Below, piece by piece: positions 48,001 through 59,725 of a stretch of DNA of 64,000 nt (positions within the stretch are counted from its first letter, which is position 1; the number at the start of each line of letters is the position of its first letter). The notes under the pieces are model-generated. The model was not told the origin of the DNA, searched no databases, and saw only the letters and a program-made list of their open reading frames with translations. The DNA is taken from the NCBI GenBank assembly GCA_037693485.1, contig CM075345.1, forward strand, positions 113,389,501 to 113,453,500, given 5' to 3'. Made by a program: the position numbers and the translations under genes. Source of the stretch: Kitagawia praeruptora (lineage: Eukaryota > Streptophyta > Magnoliopsida > Apiales > Apiaceae).

Positions 48001-50192
48001 TCATTTGGCCTTATTAAGTTTGTTAGCTTTTGCAGCAGAAGTCTTATCAGAGTTTGTGCTAACATTCTTTTTATCAGAATTTATACATGTAGAATCAATC
48101 TTGAATTTATTCAAAGAGGGTTTAATTTCATAATAATCATAATACAAATTATGATACTCTTTGCATGTATAAATAGAATGCCAAATATTGCCACAGTGAA
48201 AACAAGGATTCTGTGGCTTAAACCTAACTGAATCACTCTTAACTCCTGACTTAGAAGATATAGAGTTTATATTTTTATTCTTCCTGCAAAAAATAGCAAG
48301 ATGGTTAGGATTTCCATAGTTGTAACATTTCTTCCTAGGAGCATTGGGAATGGACATATAGTTGTTGCTTTTATTGATGCCTACCTTTCCATTTCTGTTT
48401 TTCCTAGGTTCTTTTACCTTGTTCACTCTTTTTATCTCCTTCAGCTTGTGTTTAAGCTGTTTCTGAGACATTAAGTCAATATTTACTGATTTGACTTCCT
48501 GTTTTGATTTGTCAGATTTTGGTACAAACCTCCCAGGATTAATTTTGGGCTTTGCAGCCCTTTCAGTAAATACAGATTTAGAGGTCTCGGCTTCTAGGTT
48601 GGCAGTTTTCTTTTTATCAGTGTAACCTAGACCTTCTTTCCAACAATCATTCTCTATGATAATCTGAGTAGTTTTCCCAGAGTTAGTCCAAGTTTTAATA
48701 ATGTTTCTTTCTTTAGCAATTTCAGATTCAAGATAAGCATGCTTTTTCAATAATTCAGTTTTAACAAAAATAGCATCATCTCTCTCTTTCTAAGTCATTT
48801 CCCAGGGTTAGTCCAAGTCATTTCTCTTTCTAAGATCTAGACTTTCAGATTTTATTCTTTCATTTTCTAAAGTCTGATCTCTATAGCTAACATGCAAGTT
48901 TTTAAGAAAGAGTCTTAACTCAGATATATCAGTAGTATCAAAAGCTAGAGTAGAGTGAGGTATACCTTGGTCTCAGTAGCTTCAGAGATACTATCAACAT
49001 TTGCCATCAAGGCATAGTTTACCTCATCTTCAGAGTCTGAAGTGTCAGCCCAGTCCTTCTTTTTTGTGATGTAAGCTTGACCTTTATCAACTTTGACTTT
49101 CTTGCACTCAGGCGCAAAATGTCCTTTCTCACCAAAATTATAGCATGTGATCTTGGACTTGTCCACTTTCCCAGACATGCTTTCCTTTCCATCAGCTTTT
49201 CTGAAATTCTTCTTTTCAAAATTTGAATCTCTTCGTATGAACTTCTTTCCCTTCCTAAAGTTCTTGTAAGCCATCTTCTTGAAGTTTTTTACCATCAGGG
49301 CGGCAAGTTGTATCATCTCAGCATCACTACCCTCATCATCAGAGTCTGTGAGATTGTCAGAGTTTGTGTCATCATCAGAGTTTGATGACTCAGTATCAGA
49401 CTTTGTAATAAGAGCCTTTCCCTTGGATTGACTCTTTTTCACAGTAACTTCTTTAGAAGCTTTTTCCTCAGCTTTAAGAGCAATTATCTTGGACTTGCCT
49501 CCATGCCTTTTACTTCTTTGTTCCATCTCAAGCTCACGAGTTTTGAGCATTCAATAGATTTCATCAAGAGACATGTTTTCCAGATCATGATTGTCTCTGA
49601 TGGTAGTGGCCTTTAAGTCCCATTTCTCAGGAAGAGCCAACAAGAATTTCAGATTGGAGTCTTCAAGATTATACTCCTTATCTACCAGTGACAGATCATT
49701 TAGCAATTTCAGGAATCTATCATATATATCTGTTAATGACTCATCAGTATTTGAGTCAAAGTGCTCGTACTCCTGTGTGAGTATTGTTCTCCTGTTCTTT
49801 TTGATGGCTTTGGTTCCTTGACATCTGACTTCCAAAGCATCCCAAATCTCCTTAGCAGTTTTGCATCCAATGACCCTGTTAGACATAACATTGTCAAGAG
49901 CGCTATGTAATAAATGCCTTACTTTGGCATCCTTGCTAATAGATGAGATATCTTCAGGGGTGTAGTCCTTCTTCTCCTTTGGAATCATTTTCTGTTCCTC
50001 TCCAGCAACTGCAAAAGATAATTTGGTAGGCCTATGTGGACCATCATGGATTCTGTCTAAGTACTCTGGATCTGTAGCCTCCAGAAACATTTCCATCTTC
50101 ACCTTCCATATGGGATATTCTGATGCCCTGAGTATTGGAACTCTGATTGATTCATATCTGCTAGTTGTTGGAGTTTGTGTTTTTTCTGTCAT
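48001..50192 (-). pseudogene. gag: Element B gag (interrupted)
   Basis: Gag begins at the ATG at 50192 (MTEKTQTPTT) and is open to a TGA at 49551-49553. It resumes in phase with MLKTRELEMEQRSKR to 48945, then shifts phase and is open from 48750 to 48001. The first part has the copia gag fold (YPIWKVKMEMFLEATD, KEIWDALEVRCQG, LTDIYDRFLKLLNDL). A zinc knuckle at about 49145 reads CYNFGEKGHFAPEC, with Phe where the second Cys should be. Two degenerate CCHC-like fingers (CYNYGNPNHLAIFC, CFHCGNIWHSIYTC) lie near 48330 and 48200. The long gag with several fingers suits the SIRE lineage. Damage is three or more stops and at least one frameshift. Confidence 0.85.
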
Positions 50193-50224
50193 GATTGTAT
50201 AGCTTTTTGGATCTTAACTGTTGT

Positions 50225-50252
50225 ATAATAACAGAGTGGCTCTGTTGCCAAT
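50225..50252 (-). other. Primer-binding-site candidate of element B
   Basis: On the minus strand TGGCAACAGAGCCA follows the LTR terminus after two bases. It resembles the initiator-Met tRNA site with substitutions. Confidence 0.6.
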
Positions 50253-51415
50253 TGCTAGGTCCAGAATAACGTAGAAGGGGGGTTGAATACGTTATTTAAA
50301 AATATTTTGATTTTTGATGTGGATATGAAATCAAAAATACTAAATCGAAATAACAAAACTGTGTGGGAAATATCTTTAAATAGATAAAACCCGGAGGTTT
50401 GCTACACAATCTAATCCTATATATGGATCAGCTACAAAATCAAACACTCCTAGGATAGTTTAGGCACGAGGACCTTCTACCCGACACTTCCTGAAAGCGG
50501 GCTAAGCCGGCTTTCCTACTAGATGGATTGTCTAGCAGCTTACACAGAGAAGATATAAGAGAGAGAAGAGAAAGTTGTGTGTTGAGGTGTGTTTTGAAAT
50601 GAAATACAACAGGCCTATTTATAGGAAAATAGAAAATTACTATGCTACATAGTAACCCACTAAATTACGTAAGGGATGATGAAACGAGCCGCCTGCTGCT
50701 TTGAATTCTTCAGCCAGCCGCCTGCTGCTTTGAATTTTTCAGTAAACAAAATTTCTTTAGACAACAAAATTCTTTAGGTGGGACCCTGATGTTTACTTTT
50801 CAGAATTTTGTGTTTTGCTGATAGAAATATTTTTGTTTCTGATGAATAGTACTTTTAGGTACTATTCATGAATAGTAATTTCGGTACTATTTATATGAAT
50901 AGTACTATTCATATGAATATTGATTTCGGTTACTATTCATGTGAATAGTGATTTTGGTTACTATTCATATGAATAGTGATTTTGAATACTATTCATTTTC
51001 CTCTTAATTTGACATCCTTAAATATGCAGCTTCCAAAATGGAGGATATCAATACTGCTCTAAACTCAATCATACCTCTTAACAGTTTTTCTGAGTTAGAT
51101 ACTTTGATTCCTTTGTGAAGTGTTGACGCCTAATGCAACTGGTCTGGTTCACAGACGACTAACATTCACTCATGGTCTTTGTATCATGTCTTTAAGACCA
51201 CTGTAATCTTTTGGCCCTTCAACTGAATCATCTGTACATCTTATTATGTCACTGAGGCTTGATCATGTTAATGAACTTCTTTCAGCGACTTGATCCTTGT
51301 TGATGCATGTTCTTTAACTTTCACGATCCCTGTATAGAGTTAATATTATTTATCTTTTATCCTAGTTGAGTTATATATGTCCTCTATTACATATTACATT
51401 ACATTATGCTTTACA
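50253..51415 (-). mobile_element. 5' LTR of element B (in element orientation)
   Basis: 1,163 bp, partner of 40558-41720. It starts TGCTAGG where the other copy has TGTTAGG, a terminal transition. Confidence 0.95.
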
Positions 51416-51520
51416 TATGTTTAGTACAATACCTTCAAACTGCTAAAATTGTATAAATAATTTCCTCGTACTTCATTTTTTGTGGTTCTGAATTATCATG
51501 CACTATAAAAACTCTTTTCC
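51416..51520. repeat. Second copy of the ~102-bp tandem duplication
   Basis: Matches 40452-40557 with roughly 7% difference. Its first five bases double as the target duplication TATGT of element B. Confidence 0.8.
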
Positions 51521-51648
51521 TTGATCTTTTTGTTCTTGAATATTGTACACCAGCCTTGTCCATATGAAGTAATTTAAAAAGACACCTGATTCACTAGTCT
51601 TATCTAATAAGGGTTAATTATCAAACCAGTCACTGATTGGAGCCAAAT
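51521..51648. other. Short unassigned spacer
   Basis: 128 bp between the repeat and element D; no feature seen. Confidence 0.5.
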
Positions 51649-54600
51649 TGTAAGAACCCTAATTTTTGGTAATATTTTATTTTATTTAATATCTTGTGGC
51701 AATGTCAATATGGAACCTTTCTGGTCATCCCTGTTGATTAATAGAATTGATTGTCTGAGAAACTGTGTTGTTGTATTAACTATGTAAGATAAAAGGGAGA
51801 TTGTGAAGGCAAGAGTCTTATTGTTAGTAAGATTTATAAAACTTGGGATTTGAGAATGATTAGAGTGTTAAAAGATTTATTAAGGATTATGACAAGGAAT
51901 TATGGACATTCGAGGAATTTACACAATTAGTACTTAAGGAATTATAGGGGAAATCTCTACGCGACAAAATATTATTACGAGAGATTAATTAAGATACGAT
52001 ACGAATTAAAGATTAAATAATAAGCATTGGTGGAAGAATAATAATACAAGGAGTAGTATTGCATGCAAGCCCATGCAACCAAGTGGTTAGAAATCAAGCA
52101 AACTAGTTAGCCATTGGAAGATGAATAGTACCTAGTTACTTGCTTTTTCAAAAAGGAGGAGACAAGAGTACAAGAGGCCATACCTAGGTTGTACCATGCA
52201 TATACTTACACTAATACATATCACCCAATCACATAACTCAATTATTCATCTAACACAAAAATCAAAACACAAAACACACCCCCCCCCCCCCCCCTTGAAA
52301 GAAAGCTCTCGGCCAAGAAGAAAAAGGAAGAAGAAAATTTCTTCTTCCCCCTTTCCCATCACTCATAAATCATAACATAAATCCTAGGTCATCTACATCA
52401 TCTAGAAAAGGTATGTTAGCAATTTCAATCCATTCCATCCACCCAATTTCAAGTTACAAATTGTTAAAGCTTGGGTGAATAGTAACCAAGTTTGTTTTTC
52501 CTTTAGATCTTGCATTGTAAGTGTTGTAGGAGACCATCTAAGGTGTTGTTGAGTTGTGAAAAGCTTATCCAAGGCCCATAGGTGCTCAAGAAGGTATAAA
52601 ATCACAAACCCTCTTGGTTATGTAGTATTTATAATGTTTGGTAGTAGATCCATGTATTTATGAGCTAATCTTGGTTGTATATGCATTGGATAGCATGGAT
52701 CTTGAGTTTTGATGTTGAGATTGTGACTTTTATGACTATGGATAATATATATATCTCCATGAGTGTTATGAACCATGATTTAAGTGTATTAAGTGTTGGT
52801 TGTATTGTGGAATTGTGGAAAATGGTTGATCTAAGTAGTATGTGCATGCTGAGTTTTTCCAGGAGCAATGACCTGTCTTGTAACACGGTTTTGAACCCCC
52901 CAAATGTTGTCCCCTGATGTCCTACCATATATTGTTGGAAAGATAATTGAATGTAGTTTCTGGAAATGTAAGGTTCATGGCTAGGTGATGTGTAGATTTT
53001 AAGTTATGGCCGGAGGAGTGAATTGTGTTTCTGGACTATGGACTGCACTAAGTGACCCCCTTGTGAACCATGTTTAAACCCCTAAAAATTTATGTAGGAT
53101 CATGGAAAAATTAGAGAAGCTAGAAAATACAGTGGTGAAGGCTACCCAAAAAGAATTTGATTAAAATATGAATTTTTGAATATTATAAAAATGCTAGAGT
53201 AAATTTCGCGCAAGGGAAAAAGTCGTTAGTGGAGCATAATTCTAGGGGTAATGGTTATGGTTCGAATGTGGTAACTAAATTAAGTCGTATAAGTGACGAG
53301 CGTAATCGAGTGATGACATGAACCTATAGAGGGGCTAGAGTGCCATAAGACGAAGTCATTAAGTTAATTTCGTACCCCCTAAAACCCCGTAATTAAAGAG
53401 ATATTGTTAAGGTACTAACGAGCGGTTATTGCTTATGTATAGATCGTTCCACTCCGCACGCTCGACCACCCCAACCAAACCAAGGCAAGTTTACTTTTCA
53501 AAACTTATACTTATACAAGGACTTTCACTGTTGTGTTTGTAGTTTTCAATTATATCAAATGCTATGTTTATCGAAGTATTGATGCAATTGAGATTGTCTA
53601 AGTACATATATGCTTGTACCCCTTGAACTTAGATTAAAACGTTTTCTTCGAACAACAACTCTAGCAATAGAGGTCGTACCGGTCCGTATATATCTATTGA
53701 CCGGGGAGCGGTATATTATTATATCGTATCTAGATTGCGAAAACCCGAAGGGTCATTCGGGAAGTATCATATACTCAAGTATTGTATTCATATCTTCGTA
53801 AATACTCGAAACCCTATCTTGGATTAAAAGTTTATTTTATTAAATAATTATTTTATTAATTATTAATATTAAATCTTAAAATATCATTTATTAATTATTG
53901 TTCACTATTTTAAAAACAAAGCTAATCCAAGATACCTTTAGCACTTTCAAACTCGAACTTTTTCGAACTCAAAACATTTCTGAAAACCCCCGGTCAGGTT
54001 CTGCTTCTTGTATGATTTCAAGAATCATCGGCCGACTGATGTCGGACCTCAATTACTCTGTTTTCAATCAAAATCACGTTTTTAAAAGAAAAAGAAAAAG
54101 GGACTCTGGCAGGTGTGGGAACCGTTGACGAACGATTCCCGGGATGTGTAAGCGGCCGTGAACCAGGCGGTCCATCAATTATTATTCCGGCCCAGGTGTT
54201 GCCGAAGGATGATTACAGATGTAGTTTTCATCGAGGGTGATTACGGATGTAGTTTTCACCCGGGGATAGTTACGGATGTAGTTTCTATCCTTCTACCGGT
54301 AGAGAAGACCCGCGGATTATTGGACTCGGATGTGGCGACTGATCATCGTCAATCCCTGTCAGGTTTTATGTTTTCTTTAAGTCCCATTCCTCCATTTTGG
54401 AAAAATGCTTTGACACTGCATCTCAGGCCTATGTGCCAGTTGCCGATAGTGTCCTATTTTGATGAGAAAGATGATGACTTTATGCAGTATCTAGAACTGC
54501 AAGGTTATTTTGAAAACAAGGGCACGTACTGGTGCACCTTTGAAATTTATCAACAAAGACAAGTGATTTTATAACTGATTGATACAAACGAGTTTAATGA

Positions 54601-55145
54601 CTGCTAAACATATGAAATGTTATATTGCTTACCTTATACATATATTCTTGCTGAGCTATAGTTGCTCACTCTTGCTTGTTTTCAAATTTTACAAACACAA
54701 CAGCTAAGAGAAATGGCAAGAACCTGTCAGACTGTTCGAAAGCAGGTGACTAGACCCCAGGCTGCAGTTGAGATTCCACCGGTAGGCCCCATTAGCCGGA
54801 TTGGTTGGCAACTTTTGTTAGTACATTTTATTTATAAGTATGACCTGTGCAAGGCAGTGTACCGTAACAAACTTTCAAGCCGCCAACTTCGCTTCATATC
54901 GAAGTGTTGCTGGTAGCATAAATGCTATTTAATTCGGTCTGTAATAACTCTGAAACTTTTACTTTTGCTTAATCAAGTGTATGACGTTTCTGAGACTCTA
55001 ACCTATGTGTGTGTGTGTGCGGTGTGAGTTTTATTGTGGGGTCGATGGCTGTTTTATTTATATTATGTGCAAGAACAAGTATGTTATTAATGGAAAATGG
55101 ACCATGAGCGCCTAGATCTCCGACCCCGGATCTGGGGGCGTCACA
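51649..55145 (+). mobile_element. 5' LTR of element D
   Basis: 3,497 bp. It includes a 16-C homopolymer (52279-52294), a ~29-bp triplicated unit (54211-54290), and an AT-rich spot at 53829-53910 in the place where element C has its long palindromic array. A GT microsatellite lies near 55003. Small frames at 52675, 53610, 53898 and 54158 are not supported as genes. Confidence 0.93.
54211..54290 (+). repeat. ~29-bp triplicated unit in the element D LTR
   Basis: Three units start GATTACAGATGTAGTTTTC (54211), GATTACGGATGTAGTTTTC (54239) and GTTACGGATGTAGTTTC (54269). Confidence 0.8.
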
Positions 55146-55149
55146 GAAA

Positions 55150-55163
55150 TGGTATCAGAGAGG
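55150..55163 (+). other. Primer-binding site of element D
   Basis: TGGTATCAGAGAGG lies four bases after the LTR end. The first 11 bases match the complement of the initiator-Met tRNA 3' end. Confidence 0.85.
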
Positions 55164-55375
55164 AGGTTACAGATCTCAGAAACGATAGTAATTTAGGAAA
55201 GCAACCATAATAATACGAATAATATAACACTAATAATAATCCCATTAATACCTAGAGCTCTCATCGAGTTCACAGTCGGGTTACCGGATATAGCCCTGAC
55301 TTCTAAGGCCCGTGAGGGAACTACTCCTTAAACCCTTTTTTATGGTTAGTAACCCACCTTATTTCCCTTGTGTAG

Positions 55376-56077
55376 ATGGAGGAGATACCAGACCCTGAGG
55401 CCTATGAGAGGGAGCATGATGAGGCACTACTGAGAGAGATTGAGGACCCTGTTGAGGATACTGATGCTGACCCTGAGACCGAACCTGTGATTGAGCTGAT
55501 AGAGGACACTGAGGAGGAGGATCCCGATGAGGAGCCCTTTGTTGAGCCTGAGCCTGTTACCCCCTCCCTTGTAGCCACTGATGAGGAGAGTGTGCGATCC
55601 GGTGAGGACCGTGTTGTGTCACCCCCACCCTCTCCACAGTCATTGAGCCCTACTTCATCTGATGATGACTCCGAGGAGGATACTTATAGCGAGGAGGAGC
55701 GTGACCCTACCCCTGCTCCTGCCCCTGTTATGCCACCCCCACCACTGGACCTACCCCCAGTATCGGGCGCCGAGCACGCCTATGTTGTGCAGTTCCTGAC
55801 CCGAGACTTACTTTCTGCGGAGGCCCGACTTAACGAGGCGAGGAGGGCGCTAGTGGAGGAGCGCGAGGCGCGCTTGAGGATCCAGGCTGAGATGAGGACC
55901 GCTGTTGCTAGGAGGAATAGGGCTCGACTCCACAGGATTGAGAGGAGGAGTCGCGAGAGGATTCTTGGACTAGGGATCCGCGGGGACGGAGTGATCCAGG
56001 CTAGGGATGCTAGGCGTGTTATGCGTCGTGCATTTGCCCGAGTGAGGACCTTGCTCCGTCGCGGTGCGGCCCCGTGA
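55376..56077 (+). CDS. Extra ORF between the 5' LTR and gag of element D, unknown function
   Basis: An intact 233-codon ORF starts at the ATG at 55376. Residues 1-75 are very acidic (Glu/Asp/Pro repeats such as EDTEEEDPDEEPF). Residues 76-125 are Pro/Ser-rich with a PPPPLDLPP stretch. Residues 135-233 are Ala/Arg/Glu-rich and helical, becoming strongly basic at the end (RRNRARLHRIERRSRERI, then VRTLLRRGAAP). I recognise no family. The base composition is GC-richer than the surroundings. The ATG directly follows CCTTGTGTAG, which looks like a splice acceptor, so the ORF may be reached by splicing from the LTR leader. It is open although gag-pol of the same copy is damaged. It could be a lineage-specific accessory protein or a displaced gag N-terminus, but gag downstream already has its own complete start. 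The acidic-then-basic layout would allow nucleic-acid binding; that is inference. Confidence 0.7.
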   Translation: MEEIPDPEAYEREHDEALLREIEDPVEDTDADPETEPVIELIEDTEEEDPDEEPFVEPEPVTPSLVATDEESVRSGEDRVVSPPPSPQSLSPTSSDDDSEEDTYSEEERDPTPAPAPVMPPPPLDLPPVSGAEHAYVVQFLTRDLLSAEARLNEARRALVEEREARLRIQAEMRTAVARRNRARLHRIERRSRERILGLGIRGDGVIQARDARRVMRRAFARVRTLLRRGAAP

Positions 56078-56839
56078 TGTGTTACTGATAGCTCAGTCCC
56101 CTAGGTTTAGATGACATTAGTGTGTCGATTTTGCGGGATAGTTGACTTGTGCAGTGGCGTCCTTTCTGACCAGTGGATGAGTAGACTGACCTACGGATAT
56201 GTAGATGTGACTTCGGATAGTATGTACGGATGTAGCCCTACTTTTGTGTAGCCCTGACTGTTCGGATGATGTACTTGTATTTGTTCCACTTTTGCTAGAC
56301 TTTGACATCGGAACTATGTATTTGGCTCTAACATCCAAACTTTGTGACAACCCTTGTACCGTACTTATTTAGTTTCAGTTTCCTTGATATTGTCTCAACT
56401 GCTTTACTTTCCGATGCCATGCTCTACTGTTTTGATATACAAATGTGATTATACAATTGCTACAAGCCATAAATACAACCATGCTGTTTCAAATTTACGA
56501 TATGCGATTTCAAATTGTTCTCTACATTTTCCAAAAATGTTCCTACAATTTTTTTTTTTCTAAAATAAATCTTTCAAAAAAAAAAAGTTTTAGTTTATTT
56601 AAAATTTTAAAATATTTCTACAAGTTACGAAGTTTTGAAATCTTGGAAATTCCTACAAATGTTTTCGAACCACGTAACGACTTCCCCTAAAAAGGTTTTA
56701 CAGTTTATCGCCATCATAAGGGCACTGCGAGTTTCGAAATTCTAACCCTGTATAAGGAGGAACAATACGTTCCTGACTTCTCTAAATACGGTCAAATAAT
56801 TTGAAAACCCTAACCCATTTTTGTCTTATTATTAGAATC
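56078..56839 (+). other. Element D spacer between the extra ORF and gag
   Basis: 762 bp, increasingly AT-rich, with homopolymer T and A runs near 56550-56590. The short frames here show no motif, and no recognisable signal for internal initiation was seen. Confidence 0.6.
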
Positions 56840-59725
56840 ATGCCACCCAGAAGAATGAACACTCGAGCTCACCCGACCAACTCTGAAGGCCAGGGTAGCC
56901 ACCATGGGTCGGGAGGCCACCAAAACCGTGAGAGAGAGGATTTGAACCTGAGCGAGGATGAAGGTAGTGACTATAACTTGTTTGATAACTCTAAGTATGA
57001 TGAAGAGGAAGCTGAAGATAACACCCGAGAGGTGGAAAATCCAAGGAGAGACCCTATGGAGCGATTCATGGACCTACTCAGGCAGAACTTGGACCGTCCC
57101 CCGGTTCAGCCACCACCCAACAATGCGAATGCCAATGCCTTTCGGAATTTCAAATCCCTGAAACCCCCGGAGTTTAAGGGAACTGCAGACCCGGTTGAGG
57201 CAAGGGCCTGGCTGAAAGAAATGGAAAAATCTTTCGAGATACTAGGAGTCGCTGAAGAGCAGAAAACTGTTTTCGCCACCTATCTCCTGAAGGGTGAGGC
57301 AAACTACTGGTGGGAAGCTAAAAGGAATTTGGAAGGAAGAGGTGTGGTGACCTGGGAGAGGTTTAGCGAGCTGTTCTTGGAAAAGTATTTCCCTAGGTTC
57401 ATGGAAACACAGATGGAGCTGAAATTTTTGGAACTGAAGCAAGGTAACATGACGGTGGCGGAGTATGAGGCAAGATTTACTGAGCTGTCAAGGTTTGTGC
57501 CGGAATATGTGAACTCTAAGGTAAAGAGGGCCCGAAGGTTTCAATTGGGGCTAAAGCAATGGATTCAGAATCGTGTGGCGGTTCTTGAGCTGACAGACTA
57601 TGCCACCCTGGTACAGAAAGCATCGATTGTTGAGGCTGGGGGTGAACAGATGCAGAAGGAGAGGGAAGGAAAGAAGAGGAAGTTTGATAGTCGAAAGGGA
57701 AACTCTGCGGGAGGGAGCTTTCCGAGCAAATTTAAGCGAGGAACAATGTCCCAACCCAGCGGAAACTTTGGAACCAAGAGAGCTGAAAGTTGGAGTGTGG
57801 GCCAGAGCGGCCGACCACAGGGATCGTCTTACTCTACCCCACCTAGAGCCCCACTCCCGGAATGCAATAAATATGGAAGGAAACATGCGGGCGTGTGTAA
57901 CCTGCAAGATGTGAAGTGCTTCAAGTGTGGGCTGACAGGACATTATGCTAACACCTGTCGAGGAACTAGTAACAACACCAGTGCCGGAGGTAATTGCTTC
58001 AAGTGTGGGAAACCGGGGCACCGAATGAGGGAATGTATGTCCTCTGGGCCAGCTGCGTCAAGAGTGAGTGGAACCGCTTCTAACAGGGCCCCTACTGCAA
58101 GAACTTTTAACATGACTGTGCAAGATGCCGTGAGGAACACGGATGTGATCGCAGGTACCCTACTACTCAACTCAGTTAATGCGAATGTTTTATTTGATTC
58201 GGGAGCTACCAAGTCTTTCATATCTCTAGATTTTGTATGTCAGTTAGGCCTTAAGACTGAACCACTGAGAGACAGACTGCAAGTAGAGATAGCTAATCAT
58301 GAAATTATTCCTGTTAACCAAGTATGTCCAGGTTGCGACCTAGAAATAGAAGGGCGACACTTTCGGGTAGATTTAATACCTTTTAAATTAGGAGAGTTTG
58401 ACGTAATAGTAGGTATGGATTGGTTGACAACCCATGGAGCTCAGATTGATTGTGTGAAGAAGAAAGTGAGTTTAAGACTGCCAGGGGATGAGGAAGTAGT
58501 GTTTAGTGGAAAACGACAAACCCAAAAGTTCCTGACTATGGTTCAAGCTAAAAAGCTGTTACGTAAAGGATGCGAAGCCTATTTAGCCTATGTAAAGGAT
58601 ACCAAAAAGGAGGCGCCAAACCTACAGGAAATCCCAGTCGTTAATGAGTTCGCGGACGTATTTCCGGATGATCTTCCAGGACTACCACCTGATAGAGACA
58701 TCGAGTTCGCTATAGATTTAGTTCCGGGCACGGCCCCAATTTCAAAAGCCCCATATAGGCTAGCCCCAGTGGAGATGAAAGAGTTGGCCACCCAATTGCA
58801 AGAGCTGTTGGATAAAGGAATGATAAGACCTAGTGTGTCACCGTGGGGAGCCCCGGTGCTATTCGTGAAAAAGAAGGATGGCAGTATGAGATTATGCATA
58901 GACTACAGGGAGTTGAATAAGGTGACCATAAAGAATAAGTATCCTTTGCCCAGAATAGATGACCTGTTTGACCAACTAAAGGACGCGGTTTATTTTTCCA
59001 AGATCGATTTGAGAACCGGGTACCACCAGTTAAGGATTAAGCCAGAAGATATACCAAAGACGGCCTTTCGCACCCGGTACGGACACTATGAGTTTTTAGT
59101 AATGTCGTTTGGGTTAACGAATGCACCCGCAGCTTTCATGGACTTAATGAATCGAGTCTTCAAGAAGTACCTGGACAAGTGTGTTATAGTCTTCATCAAT
59201 GACATCTTGATTTATTCCAAGACGAAAGAGGAACATGCAGAGCACTTGAGGATTGTATTGGGAGCATTAAGAGAAGAAAAGTTGTACGCTAAGTTCTCGA
59301 AGTGTGAATTTTGGTTGAAGGAAGTTCAGTTTTTGGGGCATGTGATTAGCGAACAAGGCATTCTAGTGGACCCAGCCAAAATAGAGGCTGTATCAAATTG
59401 GGAGAGACCAACCACTCCGACAGAGGTGAGAAGTTTCATAGGGTTGGCTGGCTACTATAGGAGATTTGTCCAAGACTTTGCCAAGATAGCAGCCCCTTTG
59501 ACCCGGCTAACTCGCAAGACCGAGAAGTTTGTGTGGACTGAGAAATGCGAAGAAAGCTTTCAAGAGTTGAAAAAGAGGTTGGTGATAGCACCAGTACTAG
59601 CCCTACCCGATGATAAGGGAGATTTTATGATTTATAGCGACGCATCCCATAAAGGTTTAGGGTGCGTGCTTATGCAGCACGGTAAGGTGATTGCGTATGC
59701 GTCCAGACAACTTAAGGAATATTAG
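56840..59725 (+). pseudogene. gag-pol: Element D gag, protease, RT and start of RNase H
   Basis: The probable start is the ATG at 56840 (MPPRRMN). The frame is open for 961 codons to a TAG at 59723-59725. Domains: retrotransposon gag at about residues 110-240 (EFKGTADPVEARAWLKEME, then VAEYEARFTELSRFVP); two CCHC knuckles (CFKCGLTGHYANTC and CFKCGKPGHRMREC) near residues 360-395; aspartic protease (LFDSGATKSFIS) near 453; RT at about 600-880; and the RNase H start (YSDASHKGLGC). The RT active-site block reads FINDILIYSK, where chromoviruses have FIDD: the first catalytic Asp is Asn (AAT at 59198-59200). The TAG replaces a Glu codon in the RNase H segment, and the frame continues in phase afterwards. 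This copy is predicted to be catalytically dead. Confidence 0.93.

Larger units (their letters stand above)
40558..51415 (-). mobile_element. Element B: SIRE-type Ty1/copia retrotransposon with env-like ORF
   Basis: A 10,858-bp element with equal-length LTRs (40558-41720 and 50253-51415, 1,163 bp each) and the target duplication TATGT (40553-40557, 51416-51420). On the minus strand the order is LTR, primer-binding site, gag, protease, integrase, RT, RNase H, env-like ORF, polypurine tract (AAATAGGGGGAGAT), LTR. Integrase before RT defines copia. The large gag and the 3' extra ORF point to the SIRE/Maximus lineage. LTRs differ at about 22 positions by eye, mostly transitions. Each main gene carries stops or frameshifts, so this copy is not autonomous. 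Confidence 0.95.

Noticed and set aside
40452..51520. Idea that element B generated a ~100-bp target duplication
   Set aside because: The flanking copies are about 7% different while the LTRs differ by about 2%, and a normal 5-bp duplication is present.
54158..54574. 138-codon ORF in the element D LTR
   Set aside because: It overlaps a 29-bp triplicated LTR repeat. It has no domain, and the partner LTR leaves the window before it can be compared.
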